Assembly (NCBI GenBank): GCA_007122945.1
Contig: SKSP01000080.1
Coordinates: forward strand, 1-15,104
Direction of reading: 5' to 3'
From: Ilumatobacteraceae bacterium
GTDB taxonomy: Bacteria; Actinomycetota; Acidimicrobiia; Acidimicrobiales; Ilumatobacteraceae
Length of the DNA stretch: 15,104 nt
The translations under genes and the position numbers were made by a program. Numbering within the stretch: the first letter of the stretch is position 1; every line of letters starts with the position of its first letter. Below the pieces are notes generated by a model. That model made no database searches. It saw only the letters and a list, made by a program, of their open reading frames with translations, and had not been told where the DNA came from. Positions 6,578 to 14,115 of the stretch are shown piece by piece.

Positions 6578-7351
6578 ATGGCCTCACGCATCGACGCCAC
6601 CCTGGTGACCGGCGGCAAGTACCACGACATCGATCTCGCCCGACGCCAACTCCTCGACCTGCTCGCCGAGCACGACGAGGTGCGGGTGCGCGTGCAACCC
6701 GACTACGAGGACACCGACGGGATCACCGGCGCGACGTTCCTCGTGAGCTACACGTGCGACGTCCGACCGAGCGAGCGGGCCCAACGCGAGATCCGGGCGT
6801 GGGTCGAGGCCGGCGGGCGTTGGGTGGCGCTCCATGCGACGAACGCCGCGCTCGACCTCGGAGGGCCGGAGGGTGTCGACTCGCCGCGAGTGTTCCCGCT
6901 GTGGGCCGACACGCTCGGCAGCCAGTTCGTGGCCCACCCGCCGATCCGGCCGTACCGGGTCGAGCCGAGCCCCGCGGCACCCGAGGACCTCGCCTGGCTC
7001 GTCGACGGGATCGAGCCGTTCGAGACCGATGACGAGCTGTACCTCTCCGAGTACCACGACCGCCACCGGCTCGTGCCGCTGCTCGAGACCCGGTGGAGCG
7101 GCGAGGCGACCGGGTTCGTCGAGCACGACTGGAGCGCTGCCGATCCCCGTCACCTGGTGATGTACCTGCGCCCGCTCGGGCTGGGCGCGGTCCTCTACAA
7201 CACGCTCGGCCACTGCCGCGGTCACTACGACATGGTGCCCGCCATGGCCTACTACCCGCGCGTCGAGCGCGGCTCGTGGGACCTCCCCACCTACCGCGAG
7301 CTGCTCCGCCGCGCCATCCGCTGGGCCCACCCCACCGAACCGTCCGCGTGA
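6578..7351 (+). CDS. ThuA-like domain protein
   Basis: The product is 257 residues and resembles the ThuA (trehalose-utilisation, glutamine-amidotransferase-like fold) family. Features are the N-terminal LVTGGKYHD (9-17), GGRWVALHATNAALD (79-93), LGSQFVAHP (113-121), DELYL (152-156), and NTLGHCRGHYD (208-218) near the end. The exact reaction of the family is poorly defined; it is often found with sugar-modifying genes. It starts 14 bp after the SDR stop without a clear Shine-Dalgarno sequence, suggesting translational coupling in an acyl-CoA operon, an uncommon setting. Its last six codons and stop form part of a 63-bp tandem duplication. The fold assignment is fairly firm; the function is open. 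Confidence 0.8.
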   Translation: MASRIDATLVTGGKYHDIDLARRQLLDLLAEHDEVRVRVQPDYEDTDGITGATFLVSYTCDVRPSERAQREIRAWVEAGGRWVALHATNAALDLGGPEGVDSPRVFPLWADTLGSQFVAHPPIRPYRVEPSPAAPEDLAWLVDGIEPFETDDELYLSEYHDRHRLVPLLETRWSGEATGFVEHDWSAADPRHLVMYLRPLGLGAVLYNTLGHCRGHYDMVPAMAYYPRVERGSWDLPTYRELLRRAIRWAHPTEPSA

Positions 7352-7451
7352 ACCGGCCGGATCCGGGCGATCCCGGCAGACGGAACCAGCCCACCCCACC
7401 GAACCGTCCGCGTGAACCGGCCGGATCCGGGCGATCCCGGCAGACGGAACC
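7325..7451. repeat. Perfect 63-bp tandem duplication spanning the ThuA stop codon
   Basis: Bases 7325-7387 and 7389-7451 are identical over 63 positions with a period of 64. The first copy holds the last codons and TGA of the ThuA-like gene; the second is untranslated. Each copy contains a hairpin, CCGGG-CGAT-CCCGG (7363-7376 and 7427-7440), and an alternative GGATC-CGGGC-GATCC stem. These could act as a weak terminator or RNA end, but no T run follows. Perfect identity suggests a recent duplication. Confidence 0.9.
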
Positions 7452-7468
7452 GTGCGGGGCGCGGCGAG

Positions 7469-7474
7469 TAGGTT
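7469..7474 (+). promoter_or_regulatory. Putative -10 box giving a leaderless hotdog-gene mRNA
   Basis: TAGGTT lies 7 nt before the ATG at 7482, with no Shine-Dalgarno sequence. It lies just beyond the 63-bp duplication, so the hotdog/acyl-CoA synthetase pair may be a separate transcription unit. Confidence 0.45.
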
Positions 7475-7481
7475 CGAGCGG

Positions 7482-8438
7482 ATGGAGACGACGTTCCCGA
7501 CCGAGATCGACATCGGCGTCGACGACGCGGGCCGACGGGTGCTCACCGGGCCGTGGCGGTCACCCGCGCAGATGCTCGCCGACCAGGTCGTCGAGGGGCA
7601 CTCGAGCGTGCACGACGAGGCCGAGGCGGCCGCGCTCGGGCTGACCGGGGCGCCGATCGAGGGACCGACCCACTTCAGTCAGTTCGACCCGCTCGCCGTG
7701 GCGGTGTGGGGCCGCGACTGGTTCGAGCGCGGGTGCATCAGCTCGCACTTCCGCACGATGGTCGTCGAGGGCGAGCGGGTGCAGGCCTCGCTCGTCGTGC
7801 CCGGGGAACCGTCGCCGTCGACCGGCCGCATCGAGGCCCACAAGGAGGACGGCACGCCGGTGTTGACCGGGACGGCGTCGATCGGCCCACATCGTCCGCC
7901 GACCGAGCTCGACGAACGGCGGTCGCGCCTCGGCGACCCGGGCGAGCTGTTCGTCGTCGACCGGCTCGAGGTCGGCATGCGACGCGACGACGGCGTCGTG
8001 TCGATGACCCACGACGACGCGAACGGCGACGGCTACCCGTTCTCGCTCGCCGACAAGCTGGACCGGATCACCGAGCCACATCCCTGGTACACGTCCGGCG
8101 GGGCCGGCGCGTCGCCGTGGGGGCGTCAGATCGTTCCGGTCGAGATGATCAGCGTGCTCGCCAACAAGTCGGGTGGCCGGTGGCCGGTCCGGCAGCCGGC
8201 GATGGGGTTGTTCCTCGACCTCGAGATCCGGCTCGTCGACGGCCCGGTGTTCGTCGGCCAGGAGTACCACCTCGAGCGGGAGGTCATCGGACTCGGGCAG
8301 AGTCGTCGCACCGAGTCCTACTGGACCCGCACCACGCTGACCGACACCTCGACGGACCGGGTGACCGCGGAGATCGTGCTGCACTCCGGGGTGTTCAAGG
8401 AGTCGTACCCGAACTACCCGCGGGAACGACTCGGCTGA
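7482..8438 (+). CDS. Uncharacterised protein, probable double-hotdog (MaoC/thioesterase-like) fold
   Basis: The product is 318 residues. I do not recognise a named family with certainty. Two halves look alike in style. The first (about 25-135) contains HDEAEAAALGLTGAPIEGPTH, which resembles MaoC-like hydratase segments, followed by beta-rich sequence (SSHFRTMVVEGERVQASLVV). The second (about 200-310) contains a long predicted helix region followed by alternating strands (GLFLDLEIRLVDGPVFVGQEYHLEREVIGLG). A hotdog hydratase or thioesterase acting on a CoA thioester would fit the neighbouring acyl-CoA synthetase. I chose the ATG at 7482 over a GTG at 7452 because TAGGTT sits 7 nt upstream. The stop codon begins the 13-bp repeat tract. 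The CDS is firm; the function is tentative. Confidence 0.75.
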   Translation: METTFPTEIDIGVDDAGRRVLTGPWRSPAQMLADQVVEGHSSVHDEAEAAALGLTGAPIEGPTHFSQFDPLAVAVWGRDWFERGCISSHFRTMVVEGERVQASLVVPGEPSPSTGRIEAHKEDGTPVLTGTASIGPHRPPTELDERRSRLGDPGELFVVDRLEVGMRRDDGVVSMTHDDANGDGYPFSLADKLDRITEPHPWYTSGGAGASPWGRQIVPVEMISVLANKSGGRWPVRQPAMGLFLDLEIRLVDGPVFVGQEYHLEREVIGLGQSRRTESYWTRTTLTDTSTDRVTAEIVLHSGVFKESYPNYPRERLG

Positions 8439-8540
8439 CGACCACGACCGACGACCACGACCAACGACGACAACCGACGACCGCAACCGACGACCACGAC
8501 CGACGACCACGACCAACGACCACGACCAACGACCGGACAG
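8437..8540 (+). repeat. 13-bp tandem repeat tract in a T-free leader
   Basis: Seven 13-bp units based on GACGACCACGACC run from 8437 to 8527, with a partial eighth unit to 8540. Units three and four are the most diverged; unit seven differs only in its first base. The tract starts in the TGA of the hotdog gene and ends at the ribosome-binding site of the next gene. Bases 8437-8553 contain no T at all (117 nt). The transcript would be U-free, C- and A-rich and poorly structured. No -10 box can exist in it, so the next gene must be read from upstream. Confidence 0.9.
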
Positions 8541-8552
8541 GAGACCACGGGA

Positions 8553-10127
8553 ATGGATGTACGGGGATTGATGCGCCAGGCCGCGGAGCTGAACGCGAAC
8601 CGCCTCGCGATCGTGCACGGTGAGCGGCGACTGACGTTCGCCGAGGCGTGGGGGCGCGGGTTGCGGATGGCGAACGCGCTGCGGTCGCTGGGGTTGGAAC
8701 CCGGCGACCGGGTCGGGGTGCTGGAGGACAACTCGATCGGCGCCCAGGACTTCTTCTCCGGAGCGGCGGCCGCCGGGGTGGTCCGGGTGCCGCTGTACGC
8801 CCGCAACGCGGTGGAGAGCCATCACCACATGCTGGACCACACGGGCTGCCGGGCGGTGGTGGTCGCCGAGCACTACCGGGGCGACATCGACGCGATCCGC
8901 GACCGGCTGCCCGGGCTCGAGCACGTGGTGGTGCGCGGCGACGACTACGAGGACTGGCTCGCCGGCTTCGACGACACCGATCCCGACGTGCCGATCGACC
9001 CCGACGACTGGTACGTGATCCGCCACACCGGCGGCACCACCGGGCGGGCCAAGGGCGTCGCCTACAGCCACCGCTCGTGGATCGCCGCCGGGCGCGACTG
9101 GTTCTACAACTTCCCGCCCGTCCAGGCCGGTGACCGGTGTCTGCACGTCGGTCCGATCTCGCACGGCTCCGGATACCTGTACACGCCGACGTGGCTCAGC
9201 GGCGGGACGAACGTACTGCTCGACCACTTCGATCCCGCCGGGACGATCGAGGTGATGGAGCGCGAGCGGATCGGGTACATGTTCGCGGTGCCGGCGATGC
9301 TCAACGCGCTCGCCCGTCAACCCGGCGCCCGCGACCGCGACTGGTCGGCGCTGAAGGTGATCCAGGTCGCCGGGGCCCCGATCGCGGACGAGACGACGCT
9401 GCTCGCCCGCGAGGTCTTCGGCGACGTCCTGTACCAGGGCTACGGCCAGACCGAGGCGCTCCCGGTCTGCATGATGGGTCCCGAGGAGTGGTTCGCCGAG
9501 GTCGAGGGTTCCCAACCACTGCGCTCCGCGGGCCGCGCGCTCCCGTTCGCGTACCTGCAGATCCGCGACCCCGAGGACCCCGACCGCCGGCTCCCCCTCG
9601 GCGACGAGGGCGAGATCGCGATCCGCTGCGACGGCCAGATGCTCGGCTTCTGGGAGGACCCCGACGCCACCGCCGAAAGGATGACCACCGACGGGTTCGT
9701 GCTCACCGGCGACATCGGCCGCCTCGACCACAACGGCTACCTCTACGTCCTCGACCGCAAGGACGACATGATCATCTCCGGCGGGTACAACATCTGGCCC
9801 GCCGAGCTCGAGAACGTCATCTCGGACCACCCACGCGTCATCGAGGTCGCCGTGTTCGCCGTCCCCCACGACCGCTGGGGCGAGACCCCCATGGCCGTCT
9901 GCGTCATCGCCCCCGACCCCGACACCGGCGAGATCGACGACGACACCACCGCGATCGTCGACGAGATCACCACGATGTGCACCGAACGCCTCGGCTCCTA
10001 CAAGAAGCCCGGCCACGTCGAGATCCGCACCGACCCCCTCCCCAAGAGCCCCGTCGGCAAGATCCAACGCAAGTCCCTGCGCGAACCCCACTGGGCCCAC
10101 TCCGACCGTCGCGTGGGCGGCACCTGA
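8553..10127 (+). CDS. AMP-forming acyl-CoA synthetase (second, FadD-like)
   Basis: The 524-residue adenylate-forming enzyme would activate an organic acid to its CoA thioester with ATP. It has a P-loop variant HTGGTTGRAKGV (158-169; usual form [YF]TSGTTG), GYGQTEA (296-302), TGDIGRLDHNGYLYVLDRKDD (385-405) and catalytic Lys503 in VGKIQRKSLRE. It is only distantly similar to the synthetase at 529-2115, so it is not a recent duplicate and may act on a different substrate. The start ATG lies about 10 nt after AGGAG, and the preceding 117 nt contain no T, so it should be co-transcribed with the hotdog gene. The small membrane-protein gene follows 7 bp downstream. Confidence 0.93.
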   Translation: MDVRGLMRQAAELNANRLAIVHGERRLTFAEAWGRGLRMANALRSLGLEPGDRVGVLEDNSIGAQDFFSGAAAAGVVRVPLYARNAVESHHHMLDHTGCRAVVVAEHYRGDIDAIRDRLPGLEHVVVRGDDYEDWLAGFDDTDPDVPIDPDDWYVIRHTGGTTGRAKGVAYSHRSWIAAGRDWFYNFPPVQAGDRCLHVGPISHGSGYLYTPTWLSGGTNVLLDHFDPAGTIEVMERERIGYMFAVPAMLNALARQPGARDRDWSALKVIQVAGAPIADETTLLAREVFGDVLYQGYGQTEALPVCMMGPEEWFAEVEGSQPLRSAGRALPFAYLQIRDPEDPDRRLPLGDEGEIAIRCDGQMLGFWEDPDATAERMTTDGFVLTGDIGRLDHNGYLYVLDRKDDMIISGGYNIWPAELENVISDHPRVIEVAVFAVPHDRWGETPMAVCVIAPDPDTGEIDDDTTAIVDEITTMCTERLGSYKKPGHVEIRTDPLPKSPVGKIQRKSLREPHWAHSDRRVGGT

Positions 10128-10134
10128 GCCGGCG

Positions 10135-10587
10135 ATGGCGGGCCGCACCGCGTCCGGACGATCGCTCGACCTCGCTGCGATCACGACGGTGGTGCTCGGT
10201 GCGACGGCGGTGGGTGCCGGCAGCCAGGTCGTGACCGACCGAATCGGCGGTGCGGTCGCTCATCCGGCCGCGGCCGCGATCCTCTGGGTGATCGGCACCA
10301 TGGCGATCGGCGCCACCTCCGTCACACCCCGAGCCGCCGCGCTGGCGGGGGCGATCACCGGCGCGATCGCGGCCGCCTCGTACCACGCCGCGGTGGGGTG
10401 GTTCGCCGGCACGGCCTCCGAACGCCCCGACCTCGCACGGTGGGTGGCGCTGGCCACCCTGGTGGGCACGCTCGCCGGCACCCAGGGCCACCGCCTGGCC
10501 GAGTCGCGTCGCCGGTCGCGGCCGCGCCGGATCAGTGCACGTCGAGCAGGTCGACCACGAACACCAGCGTCTCGTCGGGGCCGATGA
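10135..10587 (+). CDS. Small hypothetical membrane protein
   Basis: The product is 150 residues. Four hydrophobic stretches (about 12-34, 44-62, 67-92 and 100-118) are rich in Ala, Gly and Val and look like membrane helices. An Arg-rich tail (121-150) would lie on the cytoplasmic side. I recognise no family. It starts 7 bp after the second acyl-CoA synthetase and may be the last gene of that operon. Its 3' end overlaps the oppositely oriented FKBP gene by 56 bp, so the tail is either truly overlapping or the real product is shorter or absent. The hydrophobic core supports a real gene more than the basic tail does. Confidence 0.55.
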   Translation: MAGRTASGRSLDLAAITTVVLGATAVGAGSQVVTDRIGGAVAHPAAAAILWVIGTMAIGATSVTPRAAALAGAITGAIAAASYHAAVGWFAGTASERPDLARWVALATLVGTLAGTQGHRLAESRRRSRPRRISARRAGRPRTPASRRGR

Positions 10588-10900
10588 CCCCGCCCGCGCC
10601 CCGACTCCCGTAGGCCATGTCCGGGGGGATCGTGAGCGTGCGCCGGCCGCCGACACGCATGCCGGCGACACCGTGGTCCCACCCCTGGATCACCTGACCC
10701 GAGCCGAGACCGAACCGGAACGGCTCCATGCGATCCCACGAGGCGTCGAACTGCTCGCCGGTCGACCACGACACGCCGACGTAGTGCACCGTTACCGTGC
10801 AACCCGGTGTCGCCTCGAGCCCCTCGCCGACGATGTCGTCGGCCAGCTCCAGCGCAGCGGGGGGCATCTTCCCGGGGATCGTGACCGAGGGCTTGACCAT
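10532..10900 (-). CDS. FKBP-type peptidyl-prolyl cis-trans isomerase
   Basis: The product is 122 residues, a single FKBP domain without signal peptide, so probably cytosolic. It speeds cis-trans isomerisation of Xaa-Pro bonds during folding. The binding pocket residues are visible: Tyr40 (VHYVG), FDAS (51-54), LGSGQVIQGWDHGVAGM (65-81) with Val70, Ile71 and Trp74, IPPDMAYG (91-98) with Tyr97, and Phe114. It follows the universal stress gene by 9 bp. A TAGGGT hexamer (10907-10912), formed partly from that gene's TAG stop, lies 6 nt before the ATG, so a leaderless internal transcript is possible. Its 3' end overlaps the convergent membrane-protein gene. Confidence 0.93.
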   Translation of the reverse strand: MVKPSVTIPGKMPPAALELADDIVGEGLEATPGCTVTVHYVGVSWSTGEQFDASWDRMEPFRFGLGSGQVIQGWDHGVAGMRVGGRRTLTIPPDMAYGSRGAGGVIGPDETLVFVVDLLDVH

Positions 10901-10906
10901 GTCGCG

Positions 10907-10912
10907 ACCCTA
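10907..10912 (-). promoter_or_regulatory. Putative -10 box before the FKBP gene, overlapping a stop codon
   Basis: TAGGGT on the minus strand includes the TAG stop of the universal stress gene and lies 6 nt before the ATG at 10900. No Shine-Dalgarno sequence is present. It may give a leaderless FKBP mRNA in addition to operon read-through. Confidence 0.35.
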
Positions 10913-11400
10913 GACGGATTCGCGGACCGTGCTGGACGGGCGGTCCGCCGGCGGCACGACCACGGTCGGGCAGTGCGCCCGGTGGATCACCTGGTGGCTC
11001 GTGCTCCCGAGCATCAGATCCGGATGACCGCCGATCCCGCGGGCCCCCACGAAGATGAACGACGCAGCGGTCTCGGCGGCGGTGTGCAGCAGGGCGTCGG
11101 ACGGGTTCCCGTCGACGAGCCGGCACGTCCACCGGACGTCGCCGGCGGCCGCGAGCGGCTCGCACCACTCCGCCCGGAGGCGGTGCTCGATCTCGTCGCG
11201 GTGCTCGCTCGACGGCACGTGCTCGCCGTCGATCTCGCTCATCAGCCCGAGGGCGTGGACGGCGATGATCTCGGCACCCGTCGCGGTCGCCAACGAGCTC
11301 GCGAGATCGAGCGCCCGACGAGCGTTCGGGCTGCCATCGACGCCACACACGATGGGCCCGATCACGCCGGTGCCGGCGCGCGTGTCGGCGGGATTGTCGG

Positions 11401-11404
<4 letters not shown>
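10910..11404 (-). CDS. Universal stress protein (UspA family)
   Basis: The product is 164 residues, one UspA domain. It begins with PIVCGVDGSPNARRALDLA (17-35) and carries the ATP-binding signature G120-x2-G123-x9-G133-S134, followed by HRAHCPTVVVP (141-151). Family members bind ATP and support survival under starvation, hypoxia or oxidative stress; the precise action is not known. Its ATG overlaps the stop of the upstream deacetylase-family gene in an ATGA arrangement, so translation is probably coupled. A GGGAG ribosome-binding site lies inside that gene's end. The FKBP gene follows 9 bp downstream. Confidence 0.92.
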
Positions 11405-12411
<1,007 letters not shown>

Positions 12412-12473
12412 CTCCGAAGCCTCGCAGATCGACGCAGTTGCCGCCAGGCGGCCCGGGGCCCCATGATGGTCCC

Positions 12474-13238
12474 GTGGGGACGACCGACGACCGGGGGCGC
12501 GCTCGCGGCGACGCGGACGACCTCGATCCCGCGACCGGCGACGACCCGGCGCGCCGCCGCATGGTCGAGCACGACCTGGTGGGGCGGGGCATCACCGATC
12601 CGGCCGTGCTCGACGCGATGCGCTCGGTCCCGCGGCACCGCTTCGTCGGGGCCGGACAGGCGGCGGCCGCCTACGACGACCGGCCGCTCCCCATCGGCGA
12701 CGGGCAGACGATCTCGCAGCCCTACGTCGTCGCGCTGACGGCCGAGAGCCTCGCGCTGCGACCCGCCGACCGGGTCCTCGACGTCGGGACCGGATCGGGG
12801 TACGCCGCCGCGGTGCTCGGTACGATCGCCGCCGAGGTCTGGTCGATCGAGCGGCACCGCGGGCTCGCGGAACGGGCCGCCGCCACGCTCGCCGACCTCG
12901 GGTACTCGAACGTCCACGTCGTCACCGGCGACGGCACCGCCGGGCTCGTCGCGCACGCACCGTTCGACGCGATCGCCGTCGCCGCGGCCAGCAAGACGAT
13001 CCCGACGGCCCTCACCGATCAGCTCGCCGAAGGTGGTCGCCTCGTGATCCCGGTCGGCCCGTCACGCGGTACCCAGCGGCTCGTCCTCGTCCGGCGCGAC
13101 GGCGACGCGCTCGTCGAACGCCACATCACCGACGTGCGCTTCGTTCCGCTCGTCGAGGGCCCCGCGACGTCTCGCGACGAGGCGGACGCCGGGGAGCAAC
13201 GGCCCGACGGCGTCGGCGAGCCGCGTCGCCCCGAGTAA
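12474..13238 (+). CDS. pcm: Protein-L-isoaspartate O-methyltransferase
   Basis: The product is 254 residues if the GTG at 12474 is used. It transfers a methyl group from S-adenosylmethionine to isoaspartyl residues so that damaged proteins can be repaired. Visible motifs are ARRRMVEHDLVGRGITDPAVL (26-46), MRSVPRHRFV (49-58), GDGQTISQPY (75-84), the SAM-binding VLDVGTGSGY (101-110), GDGTAG (152-157) and GGRLVIPVG (187-195). The start is uncertain. GTG 12474 has a CATGAT -10-like hexamer 6 nt upstream; ATG 12561 would remove the 29 N-terminal residues, part of which look homologous; TTG 12438 is also in frame. The last 25 or so residues are charged and low in complexity. It is followed after 10 bp by the MDMPI/DinB-like gene. 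Confidence 0.9.
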   Translation: MGTTDDRGRARGDADDLDPATGDDPARRRMVEHDLVGRGITDPAVLDAMRSVPRHRFVGAGQAAAAYDDRPLPIGDGQTISQPYVVALTAESLALRPADRVLDVGTGSGYAAAVLGTIAAEVWSIERHRGLAERAAATLADLGYSNVHVVTGDGTAGLVAHAPFDAIAVAAASKTIPTALTDQLAEGGRLVIPVGPSRGTQRLVLVRRDGDALVERHITDVRFVPLVEGPATSRDEADAGEQRPDGVGEPRRPE

Positions 13239-13241
13239 CGT
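13236..13241 (+). promoter_or_regulatory. Putative -10 box overlapping the pcm stop codon
   Basis: TAACGT includes the TAA stop of the methyltransferase gene and lies exactly 7 nt before the ATG at 13249, with no Shine-Dalgarno sequence. A leaderless transcript of the next gene is implied. Confidence 0.4.
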
Positions 13242-13248
13242 CCGCACG

Positions 13249-14046
13249 ATGACGCGCGCCGCCATCGACGCACTGCGGGCCGAGCGGGGCAACGTGCTCG
13301 ACCTGATCGCCTCGCTGTCCGACGACGAGTGGCAGCTCCCCTCGGACTGCGACGGCTGGCGCGTACAGGACGTGATCGCCCACATGAGCGCCGTGTTCGT
13401 CACGGTGAGCGGTGGCACGACGGCGCGCGCCGAGCCCCCGACCGACGACGCCGAACGCAACGCGGACGCCGCGGTCGAGGAGCGCCGCGGGTGGGACACC
13501 GCGGCGGTCGCCGCCGAGTACGAACGGTCGAGCGAGACCGCCATCGCCGCGCTCGCCGGGCTCCAGGAACCCCCGATGGCCGACACCGTGATCCCCCTCG
13601 GCAACCTCGGCCACCACCCGATGCACCTGTTGGCCGACGCCCTGGTGTTCGACCACTACTGCCACCTGCGCCACGACCTGCTGGCACCCGGCGGTCCGCT
13701 GCAACGCCCGGAGCTGCCGTCCGACGACCTCCGTCTCCGACCGACGATGACGTGGATGTTGGCCGGGCTTCCGCACATGTGCGCCGAGGCGCTCACGATC
13801 CTCGACCGGCCCGTCGAACTGGTCTTCGAGGGGCCCGGCGGCGGCACGTGGCACCTGCGCCCCGGCACCCCGCTCGTCGAGGTCGTCGAGGGGCCCGGCA
13901 CCGACGTGGCGGCCACCGTGCACTCGAACGCCCACGACTTCGTCTCGTGGGGCACCCTGCGCCGACCGTGGCGCGAGCTCGGGGTCCAGGTGTCGGGCGA
14001 CGAGGTCTACGCGGCCGCGGTCCTCGACGCGATCAACATCATCTGA
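13249..14046 (+). CDS. Maleylpyruvate isomerase / DinB-like family protein (MDMPI_N type)
   Basis: The product is 265 residues. The N-terminal half is a DinB-like four-helix bundle of the actinobacterial MDMPI (TIGR03083-like) type. It opens with a helix ending LSDDEWQLPSDCDGWRVQDVIAHM (23-46) and continues to FDHYCHLRHDL (134-144). His45, with His136, His139 or His142, would bind a metal. The C-terminal half (about 165-265) is a beta-alpha domain like those usually following MDMPI_N. Known relatives include mycothiol-dependent maleylpyruvate isomerase and mycothiol or bacillithiol S-transferases; most members are uncharacterised. The start follows TAACGT by 7 nt. It lies 10 bp after pcm and converges on the family 3 glycosidase gene. 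Confidence 0.82.
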   Translation: MTRAAIDALRAERGNVLDLIASLSDDEWQLPSDCDGWRVQDVIAHMSAVFVTVSGGTTARAEPPTDDAERNADAAVEERRGWDTAAVAAEYERSSETAIAALAGLQEPPMADTVIPLGNLGHHPMHLLADALVFDHYCHLRHDLLAPGGPLQRPELPSDDLRLRPTMTWMLAGLPHMCAEALTILDRPVELVFEGPGGGTWHLRPGTPLVEVVEGPGTDVAATVHSNAHDFVSWGTLRRPWRELGVQVSGDEVYAAAVLDAINII

Positions 14047-14058
14047 CCATGGTCGAGT

Positions 14059-14093
14059 CCGGGTCGGTCGGATCTGATCCGGTCGTCGCCCGG
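14059..14093. terminator. Possible bidirectional hairpin between convergent genes
   Basis: The 69-bp convergent spacer contains CCGGG (14059-14063) pairing with CCCGG (14089-14093) around a near-palindrome CGGATC-T-GATCCG (14069-14081). No T run follows on either strand, so it is at best a weak or factor-assisted terminator. Confidence 0.3.
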
Positions 14094-14115
14094 TTCGGCC
14101 CCGCCGCGCGAGTGT

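Noticed and set aside
8437..8540. A CRISPR array at the 13-bp repeats
   Set aside because: Units are contiguous, only 13 bp, without spacers, and no cas gene is near.
7560..10184. An 874-codon minus-strand open frame opposite the hotdog and second acyl-CoA synthetase genes
   Set aside because: It is antisense to two well-supported genes and passes through the 13-bp repeat tract; its sequence shows no domain. It is a GC-rich artefact.
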